Assembly (NCBI GenBank): GCA_024666565.1
Contig: CP088295.1
Location: 1,302,001 to 1,366,000, forward strand
Direction: 5' to 3'
DNA from: Svornostia abyssi
Lineage (GTDB): Bacteria; Actinomycetota; Thermoleophilia; Solirubrobacterales; Solirubrobacteraceae
Length of the DNA: 64,000 bases
Shown: piece by piece, positions 1 to 9,674 of the stretch
Numbering within the stretch: position 1 is the stretch's first letter
How the letters are laid out: every line of letters starts with the position of its first letter
Position numbers and translations under genes: made by a program
The notes under the pieces: model-generated
The model's input: the letters and a program-made list of their open reading frames with translations, nothing else
What the model was told of the DNA's origin: nothing
The model's database searches: none

Positions 1-920
1 TCAAGGCGATCTTCCAGCGGGGCTTCACGCCGGCGCGGATCAATGAACACGAGGACCGCATCCGCACGATCGTCGTCGAAGCGCTTGACAGGGTGGCTTC
101 GACGGGTCGCTGCGACCTCGTCGCCGACGTCACTCAGCCCGTGGTATCTCGAGTGATCGGGTCGTTCATCGGCTCCGACCCGGCGGATGACGCCAAGAAC
201 GCCGAGCGGGTCAACATGGTCCTCGCGTTCGGCGACGAGGAGGTGTCGCCCGGGTTCGAGGAGGTCGCAGCCAGCATCGAGGAGGCCTATGGCGAGTTCA
301 TGGAGCAGGTCGAAGTCCGGCGTCAGACGCCGGCGGATGACCTGCTGACCGTGCTGGCGCACGCTGAGGTCGATGGCGAGCGCCTCAACGACCTTGAGAT
401 CTTCACCGGTATCGGGCTCCTTTCCGCGGCGGGCAACGATTCGACCCGCTCGACGTTTGCCAGCGGGATGCTCGCCCTCCTCGAGCACCCGGAGCAGATG
501 GGCCTCGTGCAGCGCGATCCCGGTCTGATCCCGGGCCTCGTGGAGGAGGCGCTTCGTTGCTTCCCCGCCTTCTCGCACTTCCGCCGGACCGCGCAGCGCG
601 ATGTCGAGATGCATGCGCAGACGATCCGCGAGGGAGACAAGGTTCTGCTCTGGTACGTCTCCAGCAATCGCGATGAGACGGTCATCGACGATCCGGACCG
701 CTTCGACATCCTCCGCGAGCCGAAGAACCACCAGGCCTTCGGTGCGGGAGGCCGTCATTTCTGCCTCGGCGCGGCGCTCGCACGCCTGGAGTTGCGGGTC
801 CTGTTCGAGGAGACGCTGTCGCGGTTCCCGGACATCCACCTCGACGGGGAGCCCCGCCGGACGCGGTCCTGCTTCGTCAACCAGCTCAAGGAAATGCCGG
901 TCGCGTTCACGGCGCGGTAG
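1..920 (+). CDS. Cytochrome P450, 5'-truncated by window edge
   Basis: C-terminal three quarters of a bacterial soluble P450. The reading frame is open from base 3, and the first codons (KAIFQRGFTP) align with the interior of the complete P450 at 32844-34100, so the true start lies before the window. Visible motifs are the I-helix oxygen-activation motif AGNDST, the K-helix ExxR (EEALR) and the heme loop FGAGGRHFCLG with the axial cysteine. The substrate is unknown. It leads a same-strand run of acyl-CoA metabolism genes, so it may perform the initial hydroxylation in that pathway. It is a clear paralogue of the 32.8 kb P450 and belongs to the same broad group as actinobacterial steroid/terpenoid P450s. 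The family call is secure; the role is inference. Confidence 0.9.
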   Translation, partial: KAIFQRGFTPARINEHEDRIRTIVVEALDRVASTGRCDLVADVTQPVVSRVIGSFIGSDPADDAKNAERVNMVLAFGDEEVSPGFEEVAASIEEAYGEFMEQVEVRRQTPADDLLTVLAHAEVDGERLNDLEIFTGIGLLSAAGNDSTRSTFASGMLALLEHPEQMGLVQRDPGLIPGLVEEALRCFPAFSHFRRTAQRDVEMHAQTIREGDKVLLWYVSSNRDETVIDDPDRFDILREPKNHQAFGAGGRHFCLGAALARLELRVLFEETLSRFPDIHLDGEPRRTRSCFVNQLKEMPVAFTAR

Positions 921-955
921 GTGAGAAGGCCACCGAGCGGCGTCCGCCTACTGCG

Positions 956-1621
956 ATGACAACGACACCACCCACGAGCGAGGACCTGCAGGAAACGTGG
1001 TTCTTGGACTATCACCACCCGTCCGTCGCCGCCTTTGTCGCAACGGCGACCGAGGGGGTGACGGACGAGGCCGAGCGGCTACGGCGGCTCTTTGAGGCTG
1101 TGCGCGACGGCGTGCGCTACGACCCGTACTCGCTCTCGCAGGACCCGCGCGACTACCGCGCGAGCACGGTGGCCGGTGCCGCGGGCGCGTACTGCGTGCC
1201 CAAAGCGGTCTTGTTCGTTGCGTCGTGTCGCGCGGTCGGGGTCCCGGCCCGGCTGGGCTTCGCGGATGTGAAGAACCACCTGCAGTCCGATCGGCTGCTC
1301 GAGGTGATGGGCACCGACCTGTTCCGCTATCACGGCTACGCCGCGGTGTGGAGCGGCTCCCGGTGGGTGAAGGCGAGCCCCGCGTTCAACCGGGAGCTGT
1401 GCGCGCGGTTCGGCGTTCCGGCGCTCGAGTTCGACGGGACCGAAGATGCGCTGCTGCACGCCTTCACCGGCGACGGCCGGCGCCACATGGAGTACGTCAC
1501 CGATCACGGCACCTTCGCCGACCTTCCGCTCGACGAGATCCTGGACGCATACCGCCGGGCGTATCCGGCGATGGAGCTCACCGGCCCGGAGGCGGTTGGC
1601 GATGAGGTGTTCAGCGAGTGA
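956..1621 (+). CDS. Transglutaminase-like domain protein
   Basis: A 221-residue protein with a transglutaminase-like (papain-fold) core. The probable catalytic Cys is in GAYCVPKA near residue 81, followed by the family-like VASCRAVGVPARLGFADV. A His is in RYHGYAAVW near residue 124, followed by a Trp/Lys strand (RWVKASPAF). Such proteins act as peptidases or amide hydrolases as well as cross-linkers, and the sequence does not say which. There is no signal peptide, so it is probably cytosolic. It lies 35 bp after the P450 and ahead of the acyl-CoA ligase, apparently in the same transcription unit. No strong ribosome binding site precedes the ATG; the nearest purine run is about 28 bp upstream. 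The fold assignment is good and the function is unassigned. Confidence 0.72.
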   Translation: MTTTPPTSEDLQETWFLDYHHPSVAAFVATATEGVTDEAERLRRLFEAVRDGVRYDPYSLSQDPRDYRASTVAGAAGAYCVPKAVLFVASCRAVGVPARLGFADVKNHLQSDRLLEVMGTDLFRYHGYAAVWSGSRWVKASPAFNRELCARFGVPALEFDGTEDALLHAFTGDGRRHMEYVTDHGTFADLPLDEILDAYRRAYPAMELTGPEAVGDEVFSE

Positions 1622-1625
1622 TGTC

Positions 1626-1651
1626 GCCCAGAGCGCCTAGGCGCTCTGGGC
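1626..1651. terminator. 26-bp perfect palindrome between genes
   Basis: A perfect inverted repeat with arms gcccagagcgcct / aggcgctctgggc starts five bases after the transglutaminase-like stop codon and ends 25 bp before the acyl-CoA ligase start. It could form a strong RNA hairpin that attenuates transcription between the two genes. There is no T-tract, so it may instead be an operator for a dimeric regulator. Confidence 0.4.
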
Positions 1652-1676
1652 ATGGTCAACGAGAGATGGGAAGTCG

Positions 1677-3344
1677 ATGCTCGAAGGGTTGATGCAGGAT
1701 GAAGCGCTCACCGTGCAGTCGCTGCTGCGCCGCATGCGCACGGTCGGTGCGTCCGGCGAGGTGGCGACGCTGCAGGCTGACGGATCGCTGGAACGGTGTT
1801 CGTACGGCGAGGTGGCCGAGCGGGTCGACAGGCTCTGCCGGGGGCTGTCGATGCTCGGTGTGCAGCCGGGGGACCGCGTGGCGACGCTGGCGTGGAACAA
1901 CCAGGCGCACCTCGAGGCATATCTGGCTGCGCCGAGCATGGGCGCGGTGCTGCACACGCTGAACCTGCGCCTGCACCCCGATCAGCTCGCCTACATCATC
2001 GACCACGCCGAGGACGCGGTCATCCTCGTCGACGAGTCGCTGGTGCCGATGCTGGCAGCGATCGCCCCGCGGCTCACGTGTGCTCCGAAGTTCGTCGTGG
2101 TCGGGGTCGAAGACGGCACGCTGCCCGGCGCGTGGTCGTACGACGACCTGCTCGCCGCGGCCGACTCGCCGTTCGAGTACCCGGACGTCGAGGAACGTCA
2201 GGCCTCGGGCCTCTGCTACACGAGCGGGACGACCGGCAACCCGAAGGGCGTGCTGTACTCGCACCGTTCGACGTACCTGCACGCCATGGCCGCGTGCACG
2301 GCCGATGCGCTCGGGGTCTCCGGTCGTGATCGCATCCTGCCGATCGTCCCGATGTTCCACGCCAACGCCTGGGGCATCCCGTACGCGGCGGCGATGGCCG
2401 GGGCCGATCTCGTGCTGCCGGGCCCCCACCTGCAGGCTGATCGGATCGCGGCGCTCATCGAGGGCGAGCGCGTCACGATCGCCGGTGCGGTCCCGACGAT
2501 CTGGATGGACCTGCTCCGCTACGCCGACGCACATCGCCCGGACCTCTCATCCCTGCGCCTGGTGCCGTGCGGCGGGGCGGCGGTCCCGCGGAGCCTGATG
2601 GAGGCCTTCGAAGAGCGGCACGGCGTGCGGATCGTGCAGGCCTGGGGGATGACTGAGACGAGCCCGCTCGGCGCGGTGGCTCACCCTCCGCGCGGCGCGG
2701 AGGGCGAGGACTACTGGCGCGCGAAGACCATGGCCGGACGCATCTGCGCGGGCGTCGAGGCGCGGCTGATCGACGGCGACGGTCGGGAGGCCGCTTGGGA
2801 CGGCGTGGCGACGGGCGAGCTCGAGGTTCGCGGTCCGTGGGTCGCGGCGGCGTACTACCGGGATCCCGCGCCGGACAAGTTTCACGACGGCTGGCTGCGC
2901 ACGGGCGACGTGGCGGCGATCGACGCCACCGGCTACATCCGCCTGACCGATCGCGCCAAGGACGTCATCAAGTCCGGTGGCGAGTGGATCTCCTCGGTCG
3001 ATCTCGAGAACGAGCTGATGGCGTATCCCGGTGTCGCCGAGGCCGCGGTGATCGCGCGTCCGGACGACCGCTGGACCGAACGCCCTCTCGCGTGCGTGGT
3101 TGCAGAGCCCGGCGCCGAGCTGGCGGCCGACGGTCTCGCAGCGCACCTCGCGTCGCGCGTGTCGCGCTGGTGGGTCCCGGAGGAGTACGTCTTCCTCGAT
3201 GAGGTGCCGAAGACGAGCGTCGGCAAGTTCGACAAGAAGCTGCTGCGGGCGCGGCTGTCGGAGGGCGATCTCGACGAACCGCAGATCGTCGACCGCTCCG
3301 AGCTCCCGCCGGATCGCTATCCGTCTCCCCGGGCGTCTGCCTGA
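1677..3344 (+). CDS. AMP-forming acyl-CoA synthetase (fatty-acid-CoA ligase)
   Basis: A 555-residue ANL-superfamily enzyme that would activate a carboxylic acid to its CoA thioester via an acyl-adenylate. The P-loop signature [11 protein letters not shown] lies at about residues 180-190, the A5-type motif GMTETSPLG is in the middle, and GWLRTGDVA with the hinge [12 protein letters not shown] follows. The C-terminal catalytic lysine region is [11 protein letters not shown] near residue 515. Length is typical of medium/long-chain fatty-acid-CoA ligases. A purine-rich stretch (gagagatgggaag) precedes the ATG. It sits between the oxygenase and beta-oxidation-type genes, so it likely commits the oxygenated acid to CoA-dependent degradation. 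Substrate chain length cannot be read from the sequence. Confidence 0.92.
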   Translation: MLEGLMQDEALTVQSLLRRMRTVGASGEVATLQADGSLERCSYGEVAERVDRLCRGLSMLGVQPGDRVATLAWNNQAHLEAYLAAPSMGAVLHTLNLRLHPDQLAYIIDHAEDAVILVDESLVPMLAAIAPRLTCAPKFVVVGVEDGTLPGAWSYDDLLAAADSPFEYPDVEERQASGLCYTSGTTGNPKGVLYSHRSTYLHAMAACTADALGVSGRDRILPIVPMFHANAWGIPYAAAMAGADLVLPGPHLQADRIAALIEGERVTIAGAVPTIWMDLLRYADAHRPDLSSLRLVPCGGAAVPRSLMEAFEERHGVRIVQAWGMTETSPLGAVAHPPRGAEGEDYWRAKTMAGRICAGVEARLIDGDGREAAWDGVATGELEVRGPWVAAAYYRDPAPDKFHDGWLRTGDVAAIDATGYIRLTDRAKDVIKSGGEWISSVDLENELMAYPGVAEAAVIARPDDRWTERPLACVVAEPGAELAADGLAAHLASRVSRWWVPEEYVFLDEVPKTSVGKFDKKLLRARLSEGDLDEPQIVDRSELPPDRYPSPRASA

Positions 3345-3376
3345 CCTTCCACATTCGACGAGAGAAAGACGGACAC

Positions 3377-4252
3377 ATGTCATCACGTACGCACATGGTC
3401 GTCGGGGGTCGGGTCGTCGCTATCACGGGGGCGGCGCGTGGTATCGGCAGGGCGACTGCCAGGGCGCTTGTCGCGAAGGGTGCGAGGGTGTCGATCGGTG
3501 ATGTCGATGTCGCGCTGGCGCGGCGGACGGCGGAGGAGCTCGGGGCGGGTGTGGTCGCGCTGCCGCTTGATGTCACCGATCGTGCGTCGGTGGATGAGTT
3601 CGTCGCGCAGACCGAGGAGCGGTTGGGCCCGATCGATGTCTTCATCAACAATGCCGGGATCATGCCGACGACGTGGTTCTTGGAGGAGGATGAGGCGAGC
3701 ATCCAGCGGCAGTTCGCGATCAATGTGCTGGGTCCGATCAACGGTATGCGTGCGGTGATTCCGCGGATGCTCGAGCGGGGGCGTGGTCATGTCATCAATG
3801 TCGCGTCGTCGGCGGGGAAGTTTCCGGTGCCGGGAATCGCGACGTACTGTGGGACGAAGCACGCGGTCGTCGGGATCACGGGTGCGGTGCGCGGGGAGTT
3901 GAAGGACACGCCGGTTGATGTCTCGGTGGTGATGCCGGTGATCGTGCGGACGGAGTTGACCGACGGTGTGCCGGATACGCGGGGGATGAAGACCTTGCGT
4001 CCGGAGGATGTCGCTGACTCGATTGTCGAGGCGGTTGAGACGCGGCGGTATGAGGTGTGGTGTCCGAAGTCGACGCAGGGCATCTACAAGGCGACGACGT
4101 TGTTGCCGCTCGCGTTGAACGACGCGATCTCGACGGCGCTGAAGAGCGATCGGATTATGCTCGACGCGCTCGGCTCGCCGGACCGCCAGGAGTACCTGGA
4201 ACGGATTTCCCGAGACACCCCGGTACTGGGTCCGGGTGCTGGCCAGGGCTGA
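3377..4252 (+). CDS. SDR family NAD(P)-dependent oxidoreductase
   Basis: A 291-residue classical/extended SDR. The cofactor motif is TGAARGIG near residues 17-24, then DVTD, NNAG near residue 90, a catalytic Ser in NVASSAG, and YCGTK giving the Tyr-x3-Lys pair near residue 156. The C-terminal extension of about 40 residues is longer than in FabG-type enzymes and resembles actinobacterial SDRs linked to lipid or steroid catabolism. It lies 32 bp after the acyl-CoA ligase on the same strand. Codons here use visibly more T- and G-ending forms (gat, gtg, cgg, ttg) than the flanking genes, which may mark a separate acquisition. It probably oxidises a hydroxyacyl or alcohol intermediate; the substrate is unknown. 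Confidence 0.9.
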   Translation: MSSRTHMVVGGRVVAITGAARGIGRATARALVAKGARVSIGDVDVALARRTAEELGAGVVALPLDVTDRASVDEFVAQTEERLGPIDVFINNAGIMPTTWFLEEDEASIQRQFAINVLGPINGMRAVIPRMLERGRGHVINVASSAGKFPVPGIATYCGTKHAVVGITGAVRGELKDTPVDVSVVMPVIVRTELTDGVPDTRGMKTLRPEDVADSIVEAVETRRYEVWCPKSTQGIYKATTLLPLALNDAISTALKSDRIMLDALGSPDRQEYLERISRDTPVLGPGAGQG

Positions 4253-4279
4253 AGTTGTCGACACATCGGAGGAGACGCG

Positions 4280-5101
4280 GTGGGGATGTTCGAAGGTAAG
4301 GTCGCGGTGGTGACCGGCTCGGCTCGAGGGATCGGCCGGGCCACCGCGGAGCTGCTCAGTGAGGGCGGCGCGAAGGTGCTGATCAACGACCTCGACGCCG
4401 ACGTCGCGCAGGAGGCGGCGAGCGAGATCGGCGGGGAGACCGCGGTGCATGCCGGGAACCTCATGAAGGACGGCGAGGCCGACCGGCTCATCCAGGCCGC
4501 GGTCGACGCGTTCGGCCGGATCGACATCATCGTCAACAACGCCGGCTTCACGATGGACGCGCCGATCCACAAGCTGACCGACGAGGCGTGGGACCAGATC
4601 ATGGACATCCACGCGCGCGTGCCGTTCCGCGTGCTGCGCGCCGCGGCGCCGTACCTGCGCGAGCCGGCGAAGAAGGAGCGCGAGGCCGGGCAGGAGGTCT
4701 TCCGCAAGGTTGTCAACGTCAGCTCGCTGGCGGGGACGCTCGGCAACGCCGGGCAGGCGAACTACAGCTCCGGCAAGGCCGCCGTCACCGGCCTGACCAA
4801 GACGCTGGCCAAGGAGTGGGGCCAGTTCAAGATCAACGTCAACGCCGTCGCGTTCGGGCTCGTCGAGACGCGCATGACCGCCGCGAAGGGCGACGACACG
4901 ATCATTGACATCGACGGGCAGAAGGTCCAGACCGGCATCCCCGAGCAGATGCGGGCCATGATGTCGATGATGATCCCGCTCGGCCGCGGCGCTACCCCCG
5001 AGGAGGCGGCCGGTGGCATCGCGTTCCTGTGCTCGCCCTGGTCGAACTACGTCACCGGCCAGGTGCTCCATGTCAGCGGCGGCGTCGCGATGGGGATGTG
5101 A
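4280..5101 (+). CDS. SDR family oxidoreductase, FabG/hydroxyacyl-CoA dehydrogenase-like
   Basis: A 273-residue SDR with TGSARGIG at about residues 12-19, NNAGF near residue 90, a catalytic Ser in NVSSLAG and YSSGK as the Tyr-x3-Lys pair. The C-terminus [11 protein letters not shown] is typical of FabG-like enzymes. A small insertion before the catalytic Ser ([12 protein letters not shown]) matches SDRs found beside SCP-x thiolases. The GTG start at 4280 is preceded by ggagga; an ATG two codons later is an alternative. It ends 11 bp before the thiolase, so the two are probably co-translated. The likely role is 3-hydroxyacyl-CoA oxidation feeding the thiolase, which is inferred from gene order. 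Confidence 0.88.
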   Translation: MGMFEGKVAVVTGSARGIGRATAELLSEGGAKVLINDLDADVAQEAASEIGGETAVHAGNLMKDGEADRLIQAAVDAFGRIDIIVNNAGFTMDAPIHKLTDEAWDQIMDIHARVPFRVLRAAAPYLREPAKKEREAGQEVFRKVVNVSSLAGTLGNAGQANYSSGKAAVTGLTKTLAKEWGQFKINVNAVAFGLVETRMTAAKGDDTIIDIDGQKVQTGIPEQMRAMMSMMIPLGRGATPEEAAGGIAFLCSPWSNYVTGQVLHVSGGVAMGM

Positions 5102-5112
5102 GGAGAGAGACC

Positions 5113-6312
5113 ATGAGCAACCGCACGTTTGTCATCGGCGTCGGCATGACGAAGTTCGACAAGCCGGGCACGAAGGAGGGCGACTACCCCGACTGGGTCG
5201 GCGACGCCGTCGGCAACGCCCTGGATGACGCAGGGGTCCCGTACGAGGACGTCGAGCAGGCCTTCGCCGGCTACTGCTACGGCGACTCGACCTACGGCCA
5301 GCGCGCGATCTACCAGTTCGGCCTCACCGGGATCCCGGTGGTCAACGTCAACAACAACTGCTCGACCGGGTCGTCGGCGCTCTACCTCGCGCGGCAGTCG
5401 GTGCGGGGCGGCCTGGCCGACCTCGCGCTCGCGTTCGGCTTCGAGAAGATGGAGAAGGGCTCGCTCGGGATGAAGTACACCGACCGGACCCCGGCGATGG
5501 ATCACCACCTCCAGAAGCTCATGGAGACCCACGAGCTCACCCCGGCGCCGATGGCGCCGCAGATGTTCGGCGACGCGGGCGTCGACCACATGAAGAAGTA
5601 CGGCTCGACGCCCGAGCACTTCGCGTGGATCGGCTGGAAGAACCACAAGCACTCGACGAACAACCCGTACGCGCAGTTCCAGGACGAGTACTCGCTCGAG
5701 GACATCCTCAACGCGCCGATGATCAGCCCGCCGCTGACGAAGCTGCAGTGCTCGCCGACGTCGGACGGCGCGGGCGCGGCACTCGTCGCGTCCGAGCGGT
5801 ACGTCGACGAGCACGACCTGTGGGACCGCGCGATCGAGATCGCCGGGCAGTCGATGGTCACCGACACGCCCGCGACGTTCGCCGAGGGCGCGAGCGCGAT
5901 CGAGGTCGTCGGCTACGACATGTCGAAGCAGGCGCGGATCCGGGCGATGGAGGAGGCGCAGGTCGCGCCCTCCGACGTCGACGTCTGCGAGCTGCACGAC
6001 TGCTTCAGCGCGAACGAGCTCATCACATATGAGGCGCTCGGATTCGCTGAGGAGGGCGAGGGCCATCTGCTCGTCGACCGCAAGGCGACGACGTACGGCG
6101 GCGACGGCCCGGTGGTCAACCCGTCGGGCGGCCTGATCTCGAAGGGGCACCCGCTCGGCGCGACCGGGCTGGCGCAGTGCTCGGAGCTCGTGTGGCAGCT
6201 TCGGGGCAGCGCGAACGCGCGGCAGGTCGAGGGTGCGACGACGGCGCTGCAGCACAACATCGGGCTCGGCGGCGCGGCCGTCGTGACGGTCTACCGGCCG
6301 GTCACCGCATGA
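5113..6312 (+). CDS. SCP-x type thiolase / lipid-transfer protein
   Basis: A 399-residue thiolase-superfamily protein. The nucleophilic Cys is in [10 protein letters not shown] (Cys about 83), the HDCF segment is near residue 295, and the C-terminal GHPLGATG is near 345. These are hallmarks of the SCP2/SCP-x thiolase branch, which cleaves 3-oxoacyl-CoA of branched or sterol side chains. The start at 5113 is chosen because aggagagag lies directly upstream, although the frame is open further 5'. It overlaps the acyl-CoA dehydrogenase by an ATGA junction. With the two SDRs and the dehydrogenase it supplies a near-complete beta-oxidation cycle; an enoyl-CoA hydratase is missing from this immediate run. 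Confidence 0.9.
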   Translation: MSNRTFVIGVGMTKFDKPGTKEGDYPDWVGDAVGNALDDAGVPYEDVEQAFAGYCYGDSTYGQRAIYQFGLTGIPVVNVNNNCSTGSSALYLARQSVRGGLADLALAFGFEKMEKGSLGMKYTDRTPAMDHHLQKLMETHELTPAPMAPQMFGDAGVDHMKKYGSTPEHFAWIGWKNHKHSTNNPYAQFQDEYSLEDILNAPMISPPLTKLQCSPTSDGAGAALVASERYVDEHDLWDRAIEIAGQSMVTDTPATFAEGASAIEVVGYDMSKQARIRAMEEAQVAPSDVDVCELHDCFSANELITYEALGFAEEGEGHLLVDRKATTYGGDGPVVNPSGGLISKGHPLGATGLAQCSELVWQLRGSANARQVEGATTALQHNIGLGGAAVVTVYRPVTA

Positions 6313-7484
6313 GCCTCACGGCCACCGCCCCGACGGCGCTGCCGGTGCCGTGGGGGCTCACGGACGAACAGCACGAGTTCGTCCAGGCGATCCGCGAGTT
6401 CGTCCGCCGGGAGGCGCCGACCAGCGCCGAGCGGACCGCCATCTTCAGCCCGGGCGGCGAGGTGCGGCGCGAGGAGCTGCTCGGCAAGGTCGCCGAGCTC
6501 GGCTGGATCGGTGTCGGTCTGCCCGAGGAGTACGGGGGCTCGGGCGGCGGCGTGTTCGACACGTGTCTCTTCACGGAGGAGATCGCGCGGGTCCTGCCGG
6601 TCGTCGGGCCGATGGTCAGCCACGTCGTCGCGCACGTGTACCTGCACTTCGGCACCGAGGAGCAGAAGGCCGACATCATCGGCGGCATCTGCAACGGGAG
6701 GCCCGAGGCGATCGCGATCTCCGAGCCGGCCGCGGGGTCGGATGTCGGCAACCTCTCGTGCCGCGCCGACCCGGTCGACGGCGGCTTCGTCATCAACGGG
6801 CAGAAGACGTGGATCTCCAACGCCCACGCGTCGGATCACATCCTCCTCATCTGCCGGACCGACCCGAACGGCACGAAGTTCGACGGCGTCTCGATGATCT
6901 CCGTTCCCACCGACGCCGAGGGCCTGGAGATCCGCGGCATCGACACGATGGTCGGCAAGGAGGTCAACGACGTCTTCTTCTCCGACGTGTTCGCGGACGC
7001 CGGGCAGGTCGTCGGTGACGCGGGGCAGGGCTGGGTGCAGCTCATGGCCGGCTTCAACGTCGAGCGGGTCCTCGTGGGTGCCGTCGGCGTCGGCATGGCG
7101 ATCCGCGCGCTCGAGGAGGTGCTCGTCTACGTCAACGAACGCGAGCAGTTCGGGCGCAAGATCGGCTCGTTCCAGGTGCAGAAGCACCGCATCGCGGAGC
7201 TGGCGACCGAGATCGCGTGCACGCGCGCGTTCGTGCATGACGTGGCGCGCCGCGTGGACGCCGAGCCCGAGCGCATGCTCGCGCGCGAGGCGTCGATGGT
7301 GAAGCTCAAGGCCTCGGAGCTCGCGAAGCGCGTGTCGCTCGAGTGCCAGGCGATGATGGGCGGGTACGGCTACGCGACCGAGTACGGCATGGAGATGCAG
7401 GTCCGGCAGGCGCTGGGCATTATCTTCGGCGGCGGCACGAGCGACATCCACCGTGAGACCATCGCCAAGACGTTCGGACTCTAG
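6309..7484 (+). CDS. Acyl-CoA dehydrogenase
   Basis: A 391-residue FAD-dependent acyl-CoA dehydrogenase. Family signatures are [34 protein letters not shown] and [12 protein letters not shown]. The site that holds the catalytic Glu in MCAD-type enzymes (YEGTS) reads [10 protein letters not shown] here, so the base may instead be the Glu of FNVERVL on the preceding helix, as in isovaleryl-CoA-type enzymes; this relocation is inference. Translation is coupled to the thiolase by an ATGA overlap. It is the last gene of the first catabolic run; only about 70 bp separate it from the next promoter-like region. Substrate specificity is unknown. Confidence 0.92.
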   Translation: MSLTATAPTALPVPWGLTDEQHEFVQAIREFVRREAPTSAERTAIFSPGGEVRREELLGKVAELGWIGVGLPEEYGGSGGGVFDTCLFTEEIARVLPVVGPMVSHVVAHVYLHFGTEEQKADIIGGICNGRPEAIAISEPAAGSDVGNLSCRADPVDGGFVINGQKTWISNAHASDHILLICRTDPNGTKFDGVSMISVPTDAEGLEIRGIDTMVGKEVNDVFFSDVFADAGQVVGDAGQGWVQLMAGFNVERVLVGAVGVGMAIRALEEVLVYVNEREQFGRKIGSFQVQKHRIAELATEIACTRAFVHDVARRVDAEPERMLAREASMVKLKASELAKRVSLECQAMMGGYGYATEYGMEMQVRQALGIIFGGGTSDIHRETIAKTFGL

Positions 7485-7520
7485 CGTCGGGCCCCCTGAG
7501 CAGGATGTTCCAGATCAACC

Positions 7521-7536
7521 TTGACATGGTGTAAAG
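7521..7536 (+). promoter_or_regulatory. Operator-like TTGACATG motif upstream of GMC oxidoreductase
   Basis: TTGACATGGTGTAAAG, an imperfect dyad (TTGACA-N3-TGTAAA), lies 20 bp before the GMC start. A near-identical copy (TTGACATGCGGTAAAG) lies before the second ferredoxin at 11288. The shared site suggests common control, possibly by the TetR at 10658. Confidence 0.45.
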
Positions 7537-7556
7537 GCGTCGGCACCATCGGGCCT

Positions 7557-9191
7557 ATGGACACCCAGCGAGGAACGTTCGACGCCGATTGGCTCGTCAT
7601 CGGCTCTGGCTTCGGCGGCAGCACCAGCGCGCTGCGTCTCGCCGAGAAAGGGCACCGCGTTCAGGTGCTGGAGTGCGGCCGTCGGTTCGCTGACGATGAG
7701 TTCGCGACTAGTACCTGGCAGATGTCGAGGTACTACTGGCTGCCGAAGCTCGGCCTGAAGGGCGTGTTGCGCATGAGCGCGTTCAAGGACGTCTTCGTCG
7801 TCTCGGGCAGCGGCGTTGGCGGCGGCTCGCTGGGCTACGCCAACACGCTGTATCGCGCGCGCCCGGGCTTCTACCAGGACCCGCAGATCAAGGCCCTCGC
7901 AGACTGGGAGGCGGAACTGGCGCCGCACTACGAGACGGCCGAGCGGATGCTCGGCGTCGTCGAGTACGACCAGGACACTCCCGCGGACCTGTTGCTCAAG
8001 GAGTACGCGGAGGAGATCGGCGTGGGCGACTCGTATGCCAAGACGCGCGTCGGCGTGTTTCTGGCGGAGCCCGGGAAGACCGTCGGTGATCCGTTTTTCG
8101 GCGGCGAGGGCCCGGACCGCACGGGTTGCATGCGATGCGGCTCGTGCATGGTCGGCTGCCGGTTTGGTGCGAAGAACACTCTTGTCAAGAACTATCTACA
8201 CCTCGCTGAGAGTCGGGGCGTCAAGATCCGGCCGGAGCGCACGGTCACCAGCATCCGTCCTCTAGGGCCACCCGACGGGTCGGGTGGTTACGTCGTCACG
8301 CACGAGGCGACGGGGAGGTGGCTGCGGCGTGATCCGCAGACCATCACGGCCAAGGGGGTGGTCGTTGCCGCGGGGGCGCTGGGCACGAACAAGCTGCTGT
8401 TTCGCTGCAAGCTGGACGGTGGGCTGCCGAACATCTCCGACCGTCTCGGGCACCTGGTCCGCACCAACAGCGAATCGATCCTCGCCGTCACCGCGCGCGA
8501 CGACGCCCGCGACTTCACCCGTGGCGTCGCGATCACATCGTCGATCTACCCTGACGCGGACACGCACATCGAGCCCGTCACCTACGGCAAGGCCGGTGAC
8601 TCGCAGTCACTGCTGTTCACGCTGATGACGGAGGCGGGCGGACGCGGCACGCAGCCGGTCGCGTTGATCAAGAACATCGTGCGGAACCCCGGGCATTTCG
8701 TGCGTGCGGCGCGTACGAGGCACTGGTCGCGGCGGACCGTGGTCCTCCTGGTCATGCAGACGCTGCCTGGCGCGATGCGCCTGAAGGTCAAGCGGCGCTG
8801 GCCCAACGGCAACCCGGTCCTGACGACCGAGCAGGATCCGCACAATCCCAACCCGGACAAGATCCCTGCGGCGTACCGCGCGGCTGAGTGGGTGCAAGAG
8901 CGCATCGGCGGCACCGCGCAGGCGATGGTGACGGAGGCGACGCTGGCGATCCCGACGACTGCGCACATCCTCGGCGGCGCCGTGGTGGGCGAGAGCCCAC
9001 AGACCGGGGTCGTCGACGCCGATCATCGCGTCTTCGGTTACGACAACCTGCTGGTGTGCGACGGGTCGGCCGTGCCCGCCAACATCGGCGCGAATCCGAG
9101 CCTGACGATCACGGCCATGACCGAGCGCGCGATGTCGCGGCTGCCAGACGGCGCCGGTCCCAAGCCCGTGCCGGTGCGTCTCGCTTCGTGA
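7557..9191 (+). CDS. GMC-family FAD-dependent alcohol/sterol oxidoreductase
   Basis: A 544-residue glucose-methanol-choline oxidoreductase. The N-terminal FAD motif is GSGFGGSTSALRLAEKG, followed by the GMC loop VVSGSGVGGGSLGYANTLY and the C-terminal signature NIGANPSLTITAMTERA. The insert with GCMRCGSCMVGCRFGAKNT resembles the cysteine-rich segment of cholesterol-oxidase-like and long-chain alcohol dehydrogenase members. The start at 7557 (MDTQ) fits the family better than the upstream alternative. It precedes the ferredoxin/CYP153 genes and shares a putative operator with them. The likely reaction is oxidation of the alcohol made by the CYP153 hydroxylase to an aldehyde; this is inferred from context. 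Cholesterol-oxidase-like activity is the main alternative. Confidence 0.88.
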   Translation: MDTQRGTFDADWLVIGSGFGGSTSALRLAEKGHRVQVLECGRRFADDEFATSTWQMSRYYWLPKLGLKGVLRMSAFKDVFVVSGSGVGGGSLGYANTLYRARPGFYQDPQIKALADWEAELAPHYETAERMLGVVEYDQDTPADLLLKEYAEEIGVGDSYAKTRVGVFLAEPGKTVGDPFFGGEGPDRTGCMRCGSCMVGCRFGAKNTLVKNYLHLAESRGVKIRPERTVTSIRPLGPPDGSGGYVVTHEATGRWLRRDPQTITAKGVVVAAGALGTNKLLFRCKLDGGLPNISDRLGHLVRTNSESILAVTARDDARDFTRGVAITSSIYPDADTHIEPVTYGKAGDSQSLLFTLMTEAGGRGTQPVALIKNIVRNPGHFVRAARTRHWSRRTVVLLVMQTLPGAMRLKVKRRWPNGNPVLTTEQDPHNPNPDKIPAAYRAAEWVQERIGGTAQAMVTEATLAIPTTAHILGGAVVGESPQTGVVDADHRVFGYDNLLVCDGSAVPANIGANPSLTITAMTERAMSRLPDGAGPKPVPVRLAS

Positions 9192-9317
9192 CCTGATCGA
9201 CGAATGTGGGCGCGGTGGGCAGCGATGGATCCGAGGGTTCGGCCTGCTCGATGAGGTCGGGGCGAAGCCAATGTCGGCGCACGCATGAGCAACCTGGCAA
9301 GTCGTAGGAGAGATTCC

Positions 9318-9638
9318 ATGGGAACCATGACCTTCGTTGAACATGACGGCACCGAGCACGAGGTCGAGTTTGTTGACGGCTCGTCGCTGATGGAGCTCGC
9401 GACGAGCAACGGTGTTCCGGGTATTGACGGTGACTGCGGTGGTGAGGCGTCGTGTGGCACGTGTCACGTCATCGTTGACGATGCGTGGATCGCCGTGGCG
9501 GGGACCCGCTCGGACGTGGAGCGTCAGATGATCGAGATGTCCCCTGAGTGCGCGGCGAACTCGCGTTTGGCGTGTCAGCTGAAGGCGTGCCCGGACCTGG
9601 ACGGTCTGAAGGTGCGTCTTCCTGAGTTTCAGATGTAG
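9318..9638 (+). CDS. 2Fe-2S ferredoxin, copy 1
   Basis: A 106-residue [2Fe-2S] ferredoxin of the adrenodoxin/putidaredoxin type. The cluster ligands are DCGGEASCGTC (C-x5-C-x2-C) and the distal Cys in SRLACQLK. It would shuttle electrons from a flavoprotein reductase to a P450. The start is ATG 9318, supported by taggagag a few bases upstream. From codon 7 onward it is identical at the nucleotide level, by reading, to the second ferredoxin 2,010 bp downstream, so this is a very recent duplication or conversion. No P450 follows this copy; IS debris does. It may remain expressed from the GMC promoter, giving two sources of the same ferredoxin. Confidence 0.9.
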   Translation: MGTMTFVEHDGTEHEVEFVDGSSLMELATSNGVPGIDGDCGGEASCGTCHVIVDDAWIAVAGTRSDVERQMIEMSPECAANSRLACQLKACPDLDGLKVRLPEFQM

Positions 9639-9655
9639 TCCTGACCTTCACGATC
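9337..9655 (+). repeat. 319-bp perfect direct repeat, left copy
   Basis: Covers ferredoxin copy 1 from codon 7 through its stop and the following tail. It matches 11347-11665 without a visible mismatch. Weaker similarity continues about 15 bp further, towards what is the P450 leader in the right copy. Confidence 0.88.
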
Positions 9656-9674
9656 AGTCCTGACCTTCACGATC
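9637..9674 (+). repeat. 19-bp tandem duplication after ferredoxin copy 1
   Basis: The unit agtcctgaccttcacgatc occurs twice in tandem here, but only once after ferredoxin copy 2. The first unit overlaps the stop codon. This is a slippage-type difference between the two repeat copies. Confidence 0.85.

Noticed and set aside
3383..5071. Long open frames on the strand opposite to genes, here and across the window
   Set aside because: They are by-products of high-GC codon use. The opposite-strand genes have full family motifs, and these frames have none.
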